The position numbers and the translations under genes were made by a program. Shown one piece after another: positions 44,035 to 53,256 of a stretch of DNA of 64,000 nucleotides (position 1 is the first letter of the stretch; each line of letters begins with the position of its first letter). The DNA comes from Bacteroidales bacterium 6E (lineage in GTDB: Bacteria; Bacteroidota; Bacteroidia; Bacteroidales; Prolixibacteraceae), in contig DF970690.1 of NCBI GenBank assembly GCA_001270045.2, forward strand, positions 62,001 through 126,000, in the 5' to 3' direction. The notes under the pieces were generated by a model. That model was not told the origin of the DNA and made no database searches. It saw only the letters and a program-made list of their open reading frames with translations.

Positions 44035-45342
<1,308 letters not shown>

Positions 45343-45389
45343 TCATTTTTCAGGTTATGTAATCAGTAATTATATAATTCCAATAAGTT

Positions 45390-46721
45390 TTATTCAAAGA
45401 AGGCGTCAAATACCGCCTTGACGCTCTTGTCGCGATCAGCCGATCTTACCAACATGTAACTCACAAGGTCAGAGGCCCCTGAGCCACTCAATATAACGTT
45501 TACATGGTTATTGGCCAATGCGCTGAACAGTTTGGCGGAAATCCCCGGACTGGTTTGCATCCCATGACCGACAATGGCAACAAGTGATACATCCTCAAGC
45601 AACTGAATTTCGCTGACTGCGGTGAAGCCCAGTTCATGGGCAAAATGCTCGGCCTTCCGGCCACTTCTCCGATCGAGCAGAATATTGATGCTTACCTGCG
45701 ACGTGATCACCGATTTGATGTTCACCGACGCTTCCGCCAGTTTGTTGGTTATCCTGGCAAGAATCCCCGGTTTCAATCCAACACCTGGACCATTTAGCTG
45801 CAGAATGGTGATGTCATCGGTACAGGCAACACTTTTCACTACGTTTGGGGCAATGAAATTTTCGGTATTGATAATGGTTACCGGCTCATGGGTTTCACTC
45901 TTTGGCTGAAGAATGTGAATAGGGATATGCCTCTTGATAAGTGGTTCAACTGTACGTGGATGGAGTGAAAAGTGATCAAAATAAGCCAGTTCACTGGCTT
46001 CGGCATAGGTTAGCCGGTTGATCAATGGGGCATCCGGAACAATGTGGAGGTCGGCCGAGTAAAAATGATGCGTCGCATCCCAGAGAATCAACCTGTCAGC
46101 ACCCGATTCACCGGCAACGAACGCAGCGGTATAATCAGCGGCCGACTTGCCCGACCTTGCCAGCCTTCCCGTTTCGGTTATCCCGTAAGACCCCGGTATT
46201 ACCCCTACCACAGGAACATCCCTGTCGGTGATTTTCTTAACGTCAACCGAGGTAAAGGTCGCATTGCCAAAATCGGCGGTAGCCTTCAATCCGATCTCTG
46301 CAGGAGTGACCAGATCAGCATGGACACCGGTTGCATTTAATACATGAACCAGGATAAGCGCGGTTACAACTTCCCCCTGGCAATTGACGGCATCCTTCAA
46401 GGCGGGAGAATAATCGCCTGTCAGATATATACCCTTCAATAGATTGGCCAGCCTTTCAGTCTCAAGGGCAAAATCACCTTCCGGCTCGATTTCGGTGACC
46501 TCTTTCCATATATTGTTTAACTGAACTGCTATATATTCCGATTCGGCTCCGGAATAAAATACCTGTTCAATGGATTCAGAAATCAGGTTCCTGATCCCTT
46601 TCAATGCCGAAACCACCAGCCAAACAGGCCTCTCCCGTGATTCCAGGAATTTTTTCAGATTCTGAAGGGAATTCTTGTCTTTTATGATTTCACCTTCAAC
46701 ACGTACTATACATGCAGACAT
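45390..46721 (-). CDS. Aspartokinase-like protein with ACT domains, catalytic motifs degenerate
   Basis: 443 residues aligned by eye with aspartokinases: an amino-acid-kinase domain (to about residue 275) and two C-terminal ACT domains (ILQLNGPGVGLKPGILARITNKLAEASVN; LVAIVGHGMQTSPGISAKLFSALANNHVN). The catalytic motifs are altered compared with ThrA in this same window: KFGGTSVGS is replaced by VRVEGEIIK, GRGGSDYTAA by SGKSAADYTAA, and WTDVDGFMTADP by WDATHHFYSADL. It may be inactive and serve as an amino-acid-sensing subunit, or have unusual activity. It is first in the met operon. The start at 46721 (MSACIVRV) is preferred over 46754. Confidence 0.8.
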   Translation of the reverse strand: MSACIVRVEGEIIKDKNSLQNLKKFLESRERPVWLVVSALKGIRNLISESIEQVFYSGAESEYIAVQLNNIWKEVTEIEPEGDFALETERLANLLKGIYLTGDYSPALKDAVNCQGEVVTALILVHVLNATGVHADLVTPAEIGLKATADFGNATFTSVDVKKITDRDVPVVGVIPGSYGITETGRLARSGKSAADYTAAFVAGESGADRLILWDATHHFYSADLHIVPDAPLINRLTYAEASELAYFDHFSLHPRTVEPLIKRHIPIHILQPKSETHEPVTIINTENFIAPNVVKSVACTDDITILQLNGPGVGLKPGILARITNKLAEASVNIKSVITSQVSINILLDRRSGRKAEHFAHELGFTAVSEIQLLEDVSLVAIVGHGMQTSPGISAKLFSALANNHVNVILSGSGASDLVSYMLVRSADRDKSVKAVFDAFFE

Positions 46722-46818
46722 ATATTCGGTTTTTGAATAGATTGTACCCGTCATTTTTGACCAGACCTGTCAGGATCGGATCAATTCGATAAATAAAATG
46801 GAATGTTGTTTTGGAGTG

Positions 46819-46966
46819 GCCTTCAGTGCCTGTTCTTGTGAACCCTGCCTGAAGGCTATCGCATAGCCATCAGGGCCGGCGGCATAGCAACACCACAACG
46901 ACAAGGCGCCGGTGAAGAATCGATATAATAACAGAATGGTTTCATTGCTATGCTTCGTTAATGATA
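46819..46966 (-). promoter_or_regulatory. Structured leader RNA of the met operon
   Basis: On the minus strand GCATAGCAA (46953-46945) is complementary to TTGCTATGC (46890-46882), and its first seven bases also to GCTATGC (46867-46861). CCGGCG (46912-46907) pairs with CGCCGG downstream (about 46882-46877), giving an A-B-A'-B' order. GGCTAT/ATAGCC (46868-46863 with 46859-46854) and GCCTTCAG/CTGAAGGC (46856-46849 with 46826-46819) are two hairpins that share three bases and so exclude each other. No T-run follows, so no intrinsic terminator is seen. It does not match the SAM-I consensus. Confidence 0.6.
46856..46945 (-). CDS. Candidate met-operon leader peptide (29 residues, Cys/Met-rich)
   Basis: ATG at 46945, stop TAG at 46858-46856. 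The peptide begins MKPFCYYID and ends CRCGVAMPPALMAMR. It holds three Cys (5, 15, 17) and four Met (1, 21, 26, 28), 7 of 29 residues, far above the usual share. It starts about 20 bases after the predicted transcript start. The start codon adjoins one arm of the long stem and the Met codons fall in the competing arms, as expected for a ribosome-sensing leader. Too short for ordinary ORF finding; translation is not proven. Confidence 0.5.
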   Translation of the reverse strand: MKPFCYYIDSSPAPCRCGVAMPPALMAMR

Positions 46967-46970
46967 AGCG

Positions 46971-47001
46971 CAAATATAAAAGGAAATCTTATCGAACCAA
47001 A
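46971..47001 (-). promoter_or_regulatory. Promoter of the met operon
   Basis: On the minus strand TTTG (47001-46998), a 19-base spacer and TATATTTG (46978-46971) give a perfect Bacteroidota promoter. Transcription should begin near 46965, leaving a leader of about 245 bases before the aspartokinase-like gene. Confidence 0.8.
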
Positions 47002-47149
47002 TCTTGCGCAAATTAATTTTAGACAAGAATGTCTTTTTTAACAATGACAAAAGATTGGGGCATCAGCCGAAACAAATACCTGCCTGATCCAATGGATCAG
47101 ACAAGTGTGTATTCCATCTTAAGTTATAATACTAAACCTGGAATTAAAG

Positions 47150-48013
47150 TTAGGCATTGACATGCTCTTCCGCTCGGTATGAAGATCTGACCAGCGGACT
47201 GCTTTCCACGAAGCGGAAGCCCTTGCGGATTCCAATTTTGCGATATTCGTCGAACACTTCAGGCGGGAAATACTCTTTCACAGGCATATGGGTGGCCGTT
47301 GGTGCCAGGTACTGGCCAATGGTCATCACTTTTGCGCCGGCTTCCAGAAGGTCATCCATGGTCTGGAGAACTTCTTCCCTTGTTTCGCCCAAACCAAGCA
47401 TGATGCCCGACTTGGCAATTTTGCCCTGTGACGCAATATATCTGACAACATCGAGGCTCCGACGGTATTTCGAGGCAAACCTCACAAACGGGGTAAGCCT
47501 TTCAACGGTTTCAAGGTTGTGTGAAATTACGTCAGGCTGCGCATCAATCACCTGCTGTATCAATTCGGTCTTGCCCCTGAAATCAGGGATCAGTACCTCA
47601 ATCCGGGTCTCAGGATTTACTCTCTTGACTTCCGTGATGGTACGTGCCCAGATTCCTGCACCCTGATCATCCAGGTCGTCTCTGTCAACCGACGTGATCA
47701 CACAGTGCCTGACTCCCATGACCCTGACCGTTTCGGCCAGTTTTTCGGGCTCTAGTTCATCGGCAGGAAGGGGGCGTCCCGATTTAACGGCACAAAACTT
47801 ACAACGACGGGTACAGATATCACCGAGGATCATGAAGGTTGCAGTCCTACGGTTCCAACATTCACCGATATTCGGACAATTTCCGCTGGTGCAGATGGTG
47901 TGCAAACCATGTTTCTCCACCAGATTCTTAACCTTCGAATAACTCTCCCCTTTGGGCATGGTCATTTTCATCCATCGTGGCAATCTTTGCCTTTCATGAA
48001 GTTCGTGCGCCAT
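47150..48013 (-). CDS. lipA: Lipoyl synthase
   Basis: Radical-SAM enzyme that inserts sulfur at C6 and C8 of octanoyl groups. The 287 residues have the auxiliary cluster cysteines in HTICTSGNCPNIGECW (about residues 36-50), the radical-SAM CxxxCxxC in GDICTRRCKFCAVKSG (about 64-74) and the C-terminal FVESSPLVRSSYRAEEH with the RSSY motif. Length is standard. Confidence 0.97.
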   Translation of the reverse strand: MAHELHERQRLPRWMKMTMPKGESYSKVKNLVEKHGLHTICTSGNCPNIGECWNRRTATFMILGDICTRRCKFCAVKSGRPLPADELEPEKLAETVRVMGVRHCVITSVDRDDLDDQGAGIWARTITEVKRVNPETRIEVLIPDFRGKTELIQQVIDAQPDVISHNLETVERLTPFVRFASKYRRSLDVVRYIASQGKIAKSGIMLGLGETREEVLQTMDDLLEAGAKVMTIGQYLAPTATHMPVKEYFPPEVFDEYRKIGIRKGFRFVESSPLVRSSYRAEEHVNA

Positions 48014-48029
48014 TTCTTAAATTTTTCTG

Positions 48030-48037
48030 CAAAAATA
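48030..48037 (-). promoter_or_regulatory. Promoter -7 element of lipA
   Basis: TATTTTTG on the minus strand is an exact TAnnTTTG, 16 bases upstream of the lipA ATG; no clear -33 element. Confidence 0.45.
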
Positions 48038-48143
48038 AGGTTTCTAAAAGAATTGTCTTATTAATTCGGACTAAATCATCTTTTATAGCCGGTATTAATT
48101 AACAATCCCTGATTCCATTCAACCATTCTTCCAACGATAGTGT

Positions 48144-48151
48144 TATTTTTG
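48144..48151 (+). promoter_or_regulatory. Promoter -7 element of the TPR gene at 48176
   Basis: TATTTTTG is an exact TAnnTTTG, 24 bases before the ATG; no clear -33 element. Confidence 0.45.
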
Positions 48152-48175
48152 CATCAATCACGGTTATATAATAGT

Positions 48176-50044
48176 ATGAACAGATTTCTTGTGACCATAT
48201 TGACGATGTTCCTGGTCTTCGTTGCGGCCGGACAGGTAATTCCTGACCAGACCAATGTCCAGCTGGCTACACAATATTATAACAACCGTGAATTTGAAAA
48301 GGCTGCCCCTCTCCTGAAAGAGGTGTATGAGACCAGCAAAAACAGATACTATTACAGGTTGTTTCTTTTGAGCCTGGCTGAATTGCAGCGTTACGACGAG
48401 GCCATCGATGACCTGAAACGTGAAATCCGCAAGAGCCGTGACCCCCAGGCCGACCTGTTGGTGCATTGGGGCGCCATCCTGAAACTTCAAAAGAATGATT
48501 CTGAAGCAACCGAAAGATACCAGGAAGCATTGAAAGCGATCCCTTCCGACCGGGCCAGCTACATCAATACCGCCAACATGTTTCTGCAATGGAGAGAATA
48601 TGAATGGGCTGAAAAACTCTATATGCAAGGAAGGAAACAAATTCAGGGCGAGAAATTTCACAGCGAACTGGCCTCTGTTTATCTCTACCTGAGGAATTAC
48701 AGCCAGATGCTCGATGAACTCCTTGAGCTAGTGAAAGTGGATGAAAAACAGCTCTCACGGGTTCAGAGCAGCCTTTCTTCAGCCATGTACCTGGATATTG
48801 AAAACAATTTGAAGGACGAATTCCGGACAATCCTATTAAGACGCATCCAGTCAGAGCCAGACGTTATTGCCTATAACCGGCTTCTGATTTGGTTCTTTAT
48901 ACAGGAAAGGCAATTTGCCGCAGCCTTGCGCCAATATGTTGCACTCGACCGGCGAACCGGCGCCGAGGAGCCCCATATCCTGGCACTTGCCCAAATGGCA
49001 GTAAACAGCCAGAATTTTGCGGAAGCAAGCTCTGCCTACGACTATATCCTGTCAAAGGGGACAAACAATCCTTCGTGGACCCAGGCCTTCATTTATAAAT
49101 TACACTCGGATTACATGTATTTTACGACAATAAAACCGGACGACAAGGAATATGGAACGCTTTTGTCAGGTCGGTTTGAAGAGGGCTTAAAAACGTTAGG
49201 CATGACTCCGGGATCAGTTTTCCTGATCAGGGAATATGCCCACCTGCTGGCATTCTATCTGGAAAAGCCCCAGGATGCCACCAGACTTCTGGAGTCGGCA
49301 CTGGAGATCAAGGGATTGAGGTTAATGGAGATGAGCGAAATTAAAACAGAACTGGCCGATGTTTACATATACTCGGGTGATCCTTATGAAGCCATTCTCC
49401 TCTATTCACAGGTAATTGACCTGAACCGTAACAACAACATTGGGGATGAGGTTAAACTCAAGAAAGCCAGACTTGGATACTACATGGGTAATTTCTCCTG
49501 GGCAGCCGCCCAGCTGGATGTCCTTAAGGCCAGTACTTCGAAGCTCACCGCCAACGATGCCATGGAACTGGCCCTGTTCATCCACAACCATTCATCAGAA
49601 GACAGTGTCAACGCACCATTGCAGTATTTTGCGGAAGCAGACCTCCTGTTCTTCAGGAACAAGAATGATGAAGCCATGGCAGCGCTCGACACCATCGACC
49701 AGCTATTTCCCTACCATTCGCTGGTCGATGACGTCCTTCTCAGAAAAGCCAAGATTTACCTGAAATTGAACCAACCCCAGCTTGCCGTAGAAATGCTTGA
49801 ACGCATTGTCAAGGATTTCGGATACGATTTGTTAGCCGACGACGCCTTATACATGTTGGCAGAAACCTACAATTTCAGGTTAAGCCAAAAAGCAGAAGCT
49901 TTGGATGCCTATCGAAAAATCATGTTCGACCATTCCGGCAGCATCTATGTTCCCGATGCACGCGAAAAATACCGGGCCCTTCAGGGAGAAACCCCCGAGC
50001 CAGCCATTCCGGCACCAGGTGATCTAAAAGATGACCTGTTCTAA
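48176..50044 (+). CDS. Secreted tetratricopeptide-repeat protein
   Basis: 622 residues with a signal peptide (NRFLVTILTMFLVFVAAGQ) followed by TPR-like helical pairs across most of the length (LATQYYNNREFEKAAPLLKEVYE, RYDEAIDDLKREIRKS, AIDDLKREIRK, LAEASSAYDYIL-like units, LADDALYMLAETYNFRLSQKAEALDAYRKI). I do not recognise a specific family; it is probably a periplasmic scaffold. The frame extends to 48140, but 48176 gives the signal peptide. It overlaps no gene; the EamA transporter gene begins about 20 bp after its stop. Confidence 0.82.
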   Translation: MNRFLVTILTMFLVFVAAGQVIPDQTNVQLATQYYNNREFEKAAPLLKEVYETSKNRYYYRLFLLSLAELQRYDEAIDDLKREIRKSRDPQADLLVHWGAILKLQKNDSEATERYQEALKAIPSDRASYINTANMFLQWREYEWAEKLYMQGRKQIQGEKFHSELASVYLYLRNYSQMLDELLELVKVDEKQLSRVQSSLSSAMYLDIENNLKDEFRTILLRRIQSEPDVIAYNRLLIWFFIQERQFAAALRQYVALDRRTGAEEPHILALAQMAVNSQNFAEASSAYDYILSKGTNNPSWTQAFIYKLHSDYMYFTTIKPDDKEYGTLLSGRFEEGLKTLGMTPGSVFLIREYAHLLAFYLEKPQDATRLLESALEIKGLRLMEMSEIKTELADVYIYSGDPYEAILLYSQVIDLNRNNNIGDEVKLKKARLGYYMGNFSWAAAQLDVLKASTSKLTANDAMELALFIHNHSSEDSVNAPLQYFAEADLLFFRNKNDEAMAALDTIDQLFPYHSLVDDVLLRKAKIYLKLNQPQLAVEMLERIVKDFGYDLLADDALYMLAETYNFRLSQKAEALDAYRKIMFDHSGSIYVPDAREKYRALQGETPEPAIPAPGDLKDDLF

Positions 50045-50063
50045 CCAATTAAAAACCTTACTT

Positions 50064-50948
50064 ATGATTCAATCTGACAAAGGCCTGATCTACGCACTTT
50101 CAGCTGTCCTGATCTGGTCAACTGTCGCTACTGCTTTCAAAATCGGACTTCGCGAACTCGATTATGCGCAGCTCATTTTTATCGGGGCAGGAATATCGGC
50201 ACTTTTCCTGCTGGGTTATATCATCGTGGCAGGCCAGTGGGGAGAGATTTTCAAGGCCACCGGAAAAGATCTTTTACTGTCAGCCCTGACAGGCGCACTC
50301 AACCCTTTTGGCTATTACCTGATCCTTTTCAAGGCATATTCCCTGCTTCCAGCCCAACTTGCCCAGCCCCTCAATATGATATGGCCGCTAACCCTGGCAT
50401 TGCTTTCCGTGCCGTTGTTAGGACAAAAAATCGGGGTAAAACATTTTCTGGCCATGGGGGTCAGTTTTCTTGGAATTATAGTCCTCTCCTCACAGGGAGG
50501 CATGTCAGGTTTCAGGGACACCAATTTCTTCGGAGTCTTTCTTGCGACTGGAAGCTCCATACTCTGGGCACTGTATTGGATCCTGAATGTAAAGGACCAC
50601 CGTACGGAAGCCGTAAAATTGTTCATGAGCTTTGTTTTCGGCTTTCTATATCTTCTGATTTATGTGGGTCTATTCTCCGATTTCAGCTTTAAGATGGGGA
50701 ACTCCCTTTGGGCAGCCATTTATATTGGCTTTTTTGAAGTCGGAATAACCTATCTCCTTTGGATGAAGGCCATGCAGCTCAGTCGAAACAATGCCAGGAC
50801 AGGCAGCCTGATCTTTCTGGCACCCTTCCTCTCGCTGATTTTTATTTCCCTGATATTGAAAGAAAAGATTTACCTTACGACTCCACTGGGACTGGTCCTG
50901 ATTATCACTGGAATAGTCTGGCAGCGATTTTTTATTAAAAACAGATGA
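50064..50948 (+). CDS. EamA/DMT family transporter
   Basis: 294 residues with ten predicted helices in two EamA repeats (GLIYALSAVLIWSTVATAFKIG at the start; FFGVFLATGSSILWALYWILNVKD opening the second half). DMT carriers export or import metabolites such as amino acids or purines; the substrate is not predictable here. The ATG at 50064 is preferred to one at 50031 that lies within the upstream TPR gene. It overlaps ruvC by 4 bp (ATGA), so the two are coupled. Confidence 0.87.
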   Translation: MIQSDKGLIYALSAVLIWSTVATAFKIGLRELDYAQLIFIGAGISALFLLGYIIVAGQWGEIFKATGKDLLLSALTGALNPFGYYLILFKAYSLLPAQLAQPLNMIWPLTLALLSVPLLGQKIGVKHFLAMGVSFLGIIVLSSQGGMSGFRDTNFFGVFLATGSSILWALYWILNVKDHRTEAVKLFMSFVFGFLYLLIYVGLFSDFSFKMGNSLWAAIYIGFFEVGITYLLWMKAMQLSRNNARTGSLIFLAPFLSLIFISLILKEKIYLTTPLGLVLIITGIVWQRFFIKNR

Positions 50949-51502
50949 AACAGCAAATCAATTTAAGGATTCTTGGAATTGACCCCGGCACGACCGTTAC
51001 CGGTTATGGGTTGGTCCAGGTGACCGCCAACAAACCAGCCATTCTTTCTCTTGGCATCATGAAACCCGGAAAATTTGACGACCATTACCAGCGTCTCCAA
51101 TATTTGCATGGCAGGGCTTTACAGATCATCGATGAATATCATCCCGATGTCCTGGCCATAGAAGCACCCTTTTACGGGAAAAATGTGCAATCGATGCTTA
51201 AGCTCGGGCGGGCACAGGGCGTGATCATGGCTGCCGCGCTTTACCGTGGCTTGCCGATCTTTGAATATGCACCGCTTTTGGTCAAGCAGTCCATCACCGG
51301 TATGGGACGGGCAAGCAAAGAGCAGGTTTCCTACTTCCTTCAGAACATCTTCCATTTGAAAGATCTTCCCAAAGAATTGGATGCAACCGATGCAGTAGCC
51401 GTTGCTATCTGCCATTTGATTCAGCAATCAAAACCTGTATCCTCCAGGGAATTTAAAAATTGGGAAGAGTTTATCAGAAAAAATCCAGACAGAATAAAAT
51501 AG
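50945..51502 (+). CDS. ruvC: Holliday junction resolvase RuvC
   Basis: Cuts four-way DNA junctions during recombination repair. The 185-residue protein shows the catalytic acids in LGIDPGTTVTGYG (Asp about 13), LAIEAPFYGKN (Glu about 73) and KELDATDAVAVAICH (Asp about 146 and 149). Length is normal. It overlaps the transporter gene by four bases; ruvA and ruvB are not nearby. Confidence 0.97.
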   Translation: MKQQINLRILGIDPGTTVTGYGLVQVTANKPAILSLGIMKPGKFDDHYQRLQYLHGRALQIIDEYHPDVLAIEAPFYGKNVQSMLKLGRAQGVIMAAALYRGLPIFEYAPLLVKQSITGMGRASKEQVSYFLQNIFHLKDLPKELDATDAVAVAICHLIQQSKPVSSREFKNWEEFIRKNPDRIK

Positions 51503-51631
51503 GTCGGCTTTATCTCTGGGAACATACATCAGGAATTAGTCACATGAATGTGTCGGAAAGTTTAAAATTCTGGCATCCAGTCTGGCTTTTACCTTGCCAG
51601 ATCCGGATCAAAGCCCTTACCACGTCGTAGC

Positions 51632-51675
51632 TTGTATAGTGATTGTATAGTTATTGTATAGTTATTGTATAGTTA
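51632..51675. repeat. Four tandem 11-bp repeats
   Basis: TTGTATAGTGA followed by three exact copies of TTGTATAGTTA, at 51632, 51643, 51654 and 51665. The 11-bp period is close to one DNA helical turn. It is in the 431-bp gene-free region after ruvC (51503-51933), which otherwise holds two terminator hairpins. Confidence 0.95.
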
Positions 51676-51750
51676 TGAGTACACAATATGTGTATTATAT
51701 GCGGTTAATATATGGTGAGAATAGGGCGCTGACCAAAGGCTGAACCAAGG

Positions 51751-51788
51751 CGGCCAATGAGGGGGACAGATATTGGGAGGCCGTTTTT
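51751..51788 (+). terminator. Possible terminator downstream of ruvC
   Basis: CGGCC (51751-51755) pairs with GGCCG (51779-51783), with an alternative longer pairing CCAAT/ATTGG, followed by TTTTT (51784-51788). It is about 250 bp after the ruvC stop. Confidence 0.5.
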
Positions 51789-51837
51789 CATTTCAGGGAA
51801 GGCAACAATAATATACGGCATCCATATGAAAAACAAT

Positions 51838-51874
51838 AAAAAAGTGGGTGTCATCAATTGTGACACCCACTTTT
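51838..51874 (-). terminator. Strong terminator of the yjbQ transcript
   Basis: A perfect 14-bp stem, AAAAGTGGGTGTCA (51840-51853) with TGACACCCACTTTT (51861-51874), and a 7-base loop. On the minus strand it ends in a run of T, fitting the gene at 51934-52344. Confidence 0.9.
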
Positions 51875-51933
51875 CAACTTATTACTCTCAAATATCAATG
51901 ACTGAAATCTAATTCAAACATTGGATCTGTCAT

Positions 51934-52344
51934 TCAACCATACACTGTTAATATAAGCCGCCTGGGGTCCCCATTGTTTCGAAACTCGCACAAATAAATT
52001 CCCTGCCAGGTCCCGAGGTTCAACCTGCCATTTGTGACCGGGATGGTCAAGGTGCTCCCTATCAGGCTGGCTTTCAGGTGTGCAGGCATATCATCGGGGC
52101 CTTCATCGGTATGCACATACAAGGGATGGTTTTCGGGAACCAGCACATTCAAGAACCTTTCGAAATCATCCCGAACCGTTGGATCGGCATTTTCATTCAG
52201 GGTTATCGCTGCTGACGTATGCTTGATCAGGATATTGAGCAATCCGGTATCAGGCAAAACAGGCAACTGTGCTTCGACCAACCTGGTGATCAGGTGGAAG
52301 CCACGTTTATATGGTGGCAGCGTTAACTCTTTTTGCCAGATCAT
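51934..52344 (-). CDS. yjbQ: YjbQ family protein (UPF0047, secondary thiamine-phosphate synthase-like)
   Basis: 136 residues of the UPF0047 fold: GFHLITRLVEAQL at the start, LNILIKHTSAAITLNENADPTVRDDFERFLNVLVPE (about residues 36-71), HTDEGPDDMPAHLKASLIGSTLTIPV and the C-terminal LGTWQGIYLCEFRN. Members have weak thiamine-phosphate-synthase-like activity, but their true role is uncertain. The first in-frame ATG is at 52344. It follows the lipoprotein gene by 17 bp on the same strand. Confidence 0.93.
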   Translation of the reverse strand: MIWQKELTLPPYKRGFHLITRLVEAQLPVLPDTGLLNILIKHTSAAITLNENADPTVRDDFERFLNVLVPENHPLYVHTDEGPDDMPAHLKASLIGSTLTIPVTNGRLNLGTWQGIYLCEFRNNGDPRRLILTVYG

Positions 52345-52361
52345 CAAACCGTGATTTTAAA

Positions 52362-53075
52362 TTAATCCTTCCAGACAATTGTCTTTTTTGATTTCCCGAT
52401 ACACTGCAGATCGTTAGACATCGTTGCAGGCTCAAGAAGATAAGCGACCAATTCCACAACCACGCTGTCACCATTGGCAGGATAGGCAGCCGACAGCCAA
52501 CCATCCGTGTTTTTGCTGAATCGATATTCTTCGGTCATGTTATTGTACACTTTTGACACAAAAAGAATATCCCCCTCATCGTTCATTAACTTGATATTGT
52601 AGGAATCAGCATTCGATACCTTATTCCATTTCAGTTCGACCTCGCGGGTGCTTGCATTCATCTCGCATTTGGTAATGGCAGGCGGATAAACGACTGTGCC
52701 GTATAGTTTATCGTAGAAAGTCTTGACCTCCCCATTCCGGAAAGTGGCATTAAAAACATAATCCCCCGCAGCCGGTAATGTTTCTGAATACTCATTTAAT
52801 GGGGTGGTCCATACATAGTCCTGGCTATAGCCCATATAAGGCTGCAAGACATAAGTCTGCCCCTGGGAGCCCGATAATTCAACATTCACAGAAGTGAACT
52901 CAGAATAGGAAAATGCATGTAATCCAAGTCCTTTTAACGTATCGCCATCCACGATTTCGGTCAGGATATAGGCATCACCGTATCCAGTAGTGTCAGGATC
53001 GGTACTGACACATGAAGATACCAGCAAGGCAGCTGAAACTGCAACCAAGGCTGGTTTAAAAAAATTCATTTTCAT
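52362..53075 (-). CDS. Lipoprotein with a fibronectin-III-like domain, unknown function
   Basis: 237 residues with a lipoprotein signal (LVAVSAALLVSSC, lipobox Cys about residue 22). Two beta-rich parts are visible: an N-terminal half (about residues 35-125) that I do not recognise, and a C-terminal half that reads like a fibronectin type III domain (PPAITKCEMNASTREVELKWNKVSNADSYNIKLMNDEGD). Likely surface- or periplasm-exposed. It probably forms a two-gene unit with yjbQ by spacing only; no functional link is apparent. Confidence 0.75.
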   Translation of the reverse strand: MKMNFFKPALVAVSAALLVSSCVSTDPDTTGYGDAYILTEIVDGDTLKGLGLHAFSYSEFTSVNVELSGSQGQTYVLQPYMGYSQDYVWTTPLNEYSETLPAAGDYVFNATFRNGEVKTFYDKLYGTVVYPPAITKCEMNASTREVELKWNKVSNADSYNIKLMNDEGDILFVSKVYNNMTEEYRFSKNTDGWLSAAYPANGDSVVVELVAYLLEPATMSNDLQCIGKSKKTIVWKD

Positions 53076-53215
53076 GACTTACTGTTTTATTTTGATCAAT
53101 TTTCTTGTAAACATAGATGGATAAATACAGCAAAAGTTGCGCCAACCCTGTAAATTCATATTAAATTTATTTAAGAGGTTCATATTCTGCATACTTAAAA
53201 AGAAAATAAAAACAT

Positions 53216-53223
53216 TATCTTTG
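53216..53223 (+). promoter_or_regulatory. Promoter -7 element of rpsP
   Basis: TATCTTTG is an exact TAnnTTTG, 33 bases before the rpsP ATG. No good TTTG is seen at -33. Confidence 0.55.
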
Positions 53224-53256
53224 CGCCACATTTTCAGAAAATAATTCTAAAGATTT

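Noticed and set aside
46722-46966. SAM-I riboswitch upstream of the met operon
   Set aside because: The conserved SAM-I core sequences and kink-turn are not recognisable; only a loose ATGAAACC resemblance occurs.
46770-46973. 67-codon ORF upstream of the aspartokinase-like gene
   Set aside because: It starts inside the predicted promoter -7 element, so the transcript would not contain its start; the shorter Cys/Met-rich ORF in another frame fits better.
47018-47043. Hairpin AGACA-AGAA-TGTCT followed by T
   Set aside because: Only 5 bp of stem and no plus-strand gene to terminate; probably chance in AT-rich sequence.
51632-51675. CRISPR-like array
   Set aside because: The units are 11 bp and directly adjacent, with no spacers and no cas genes in the window.
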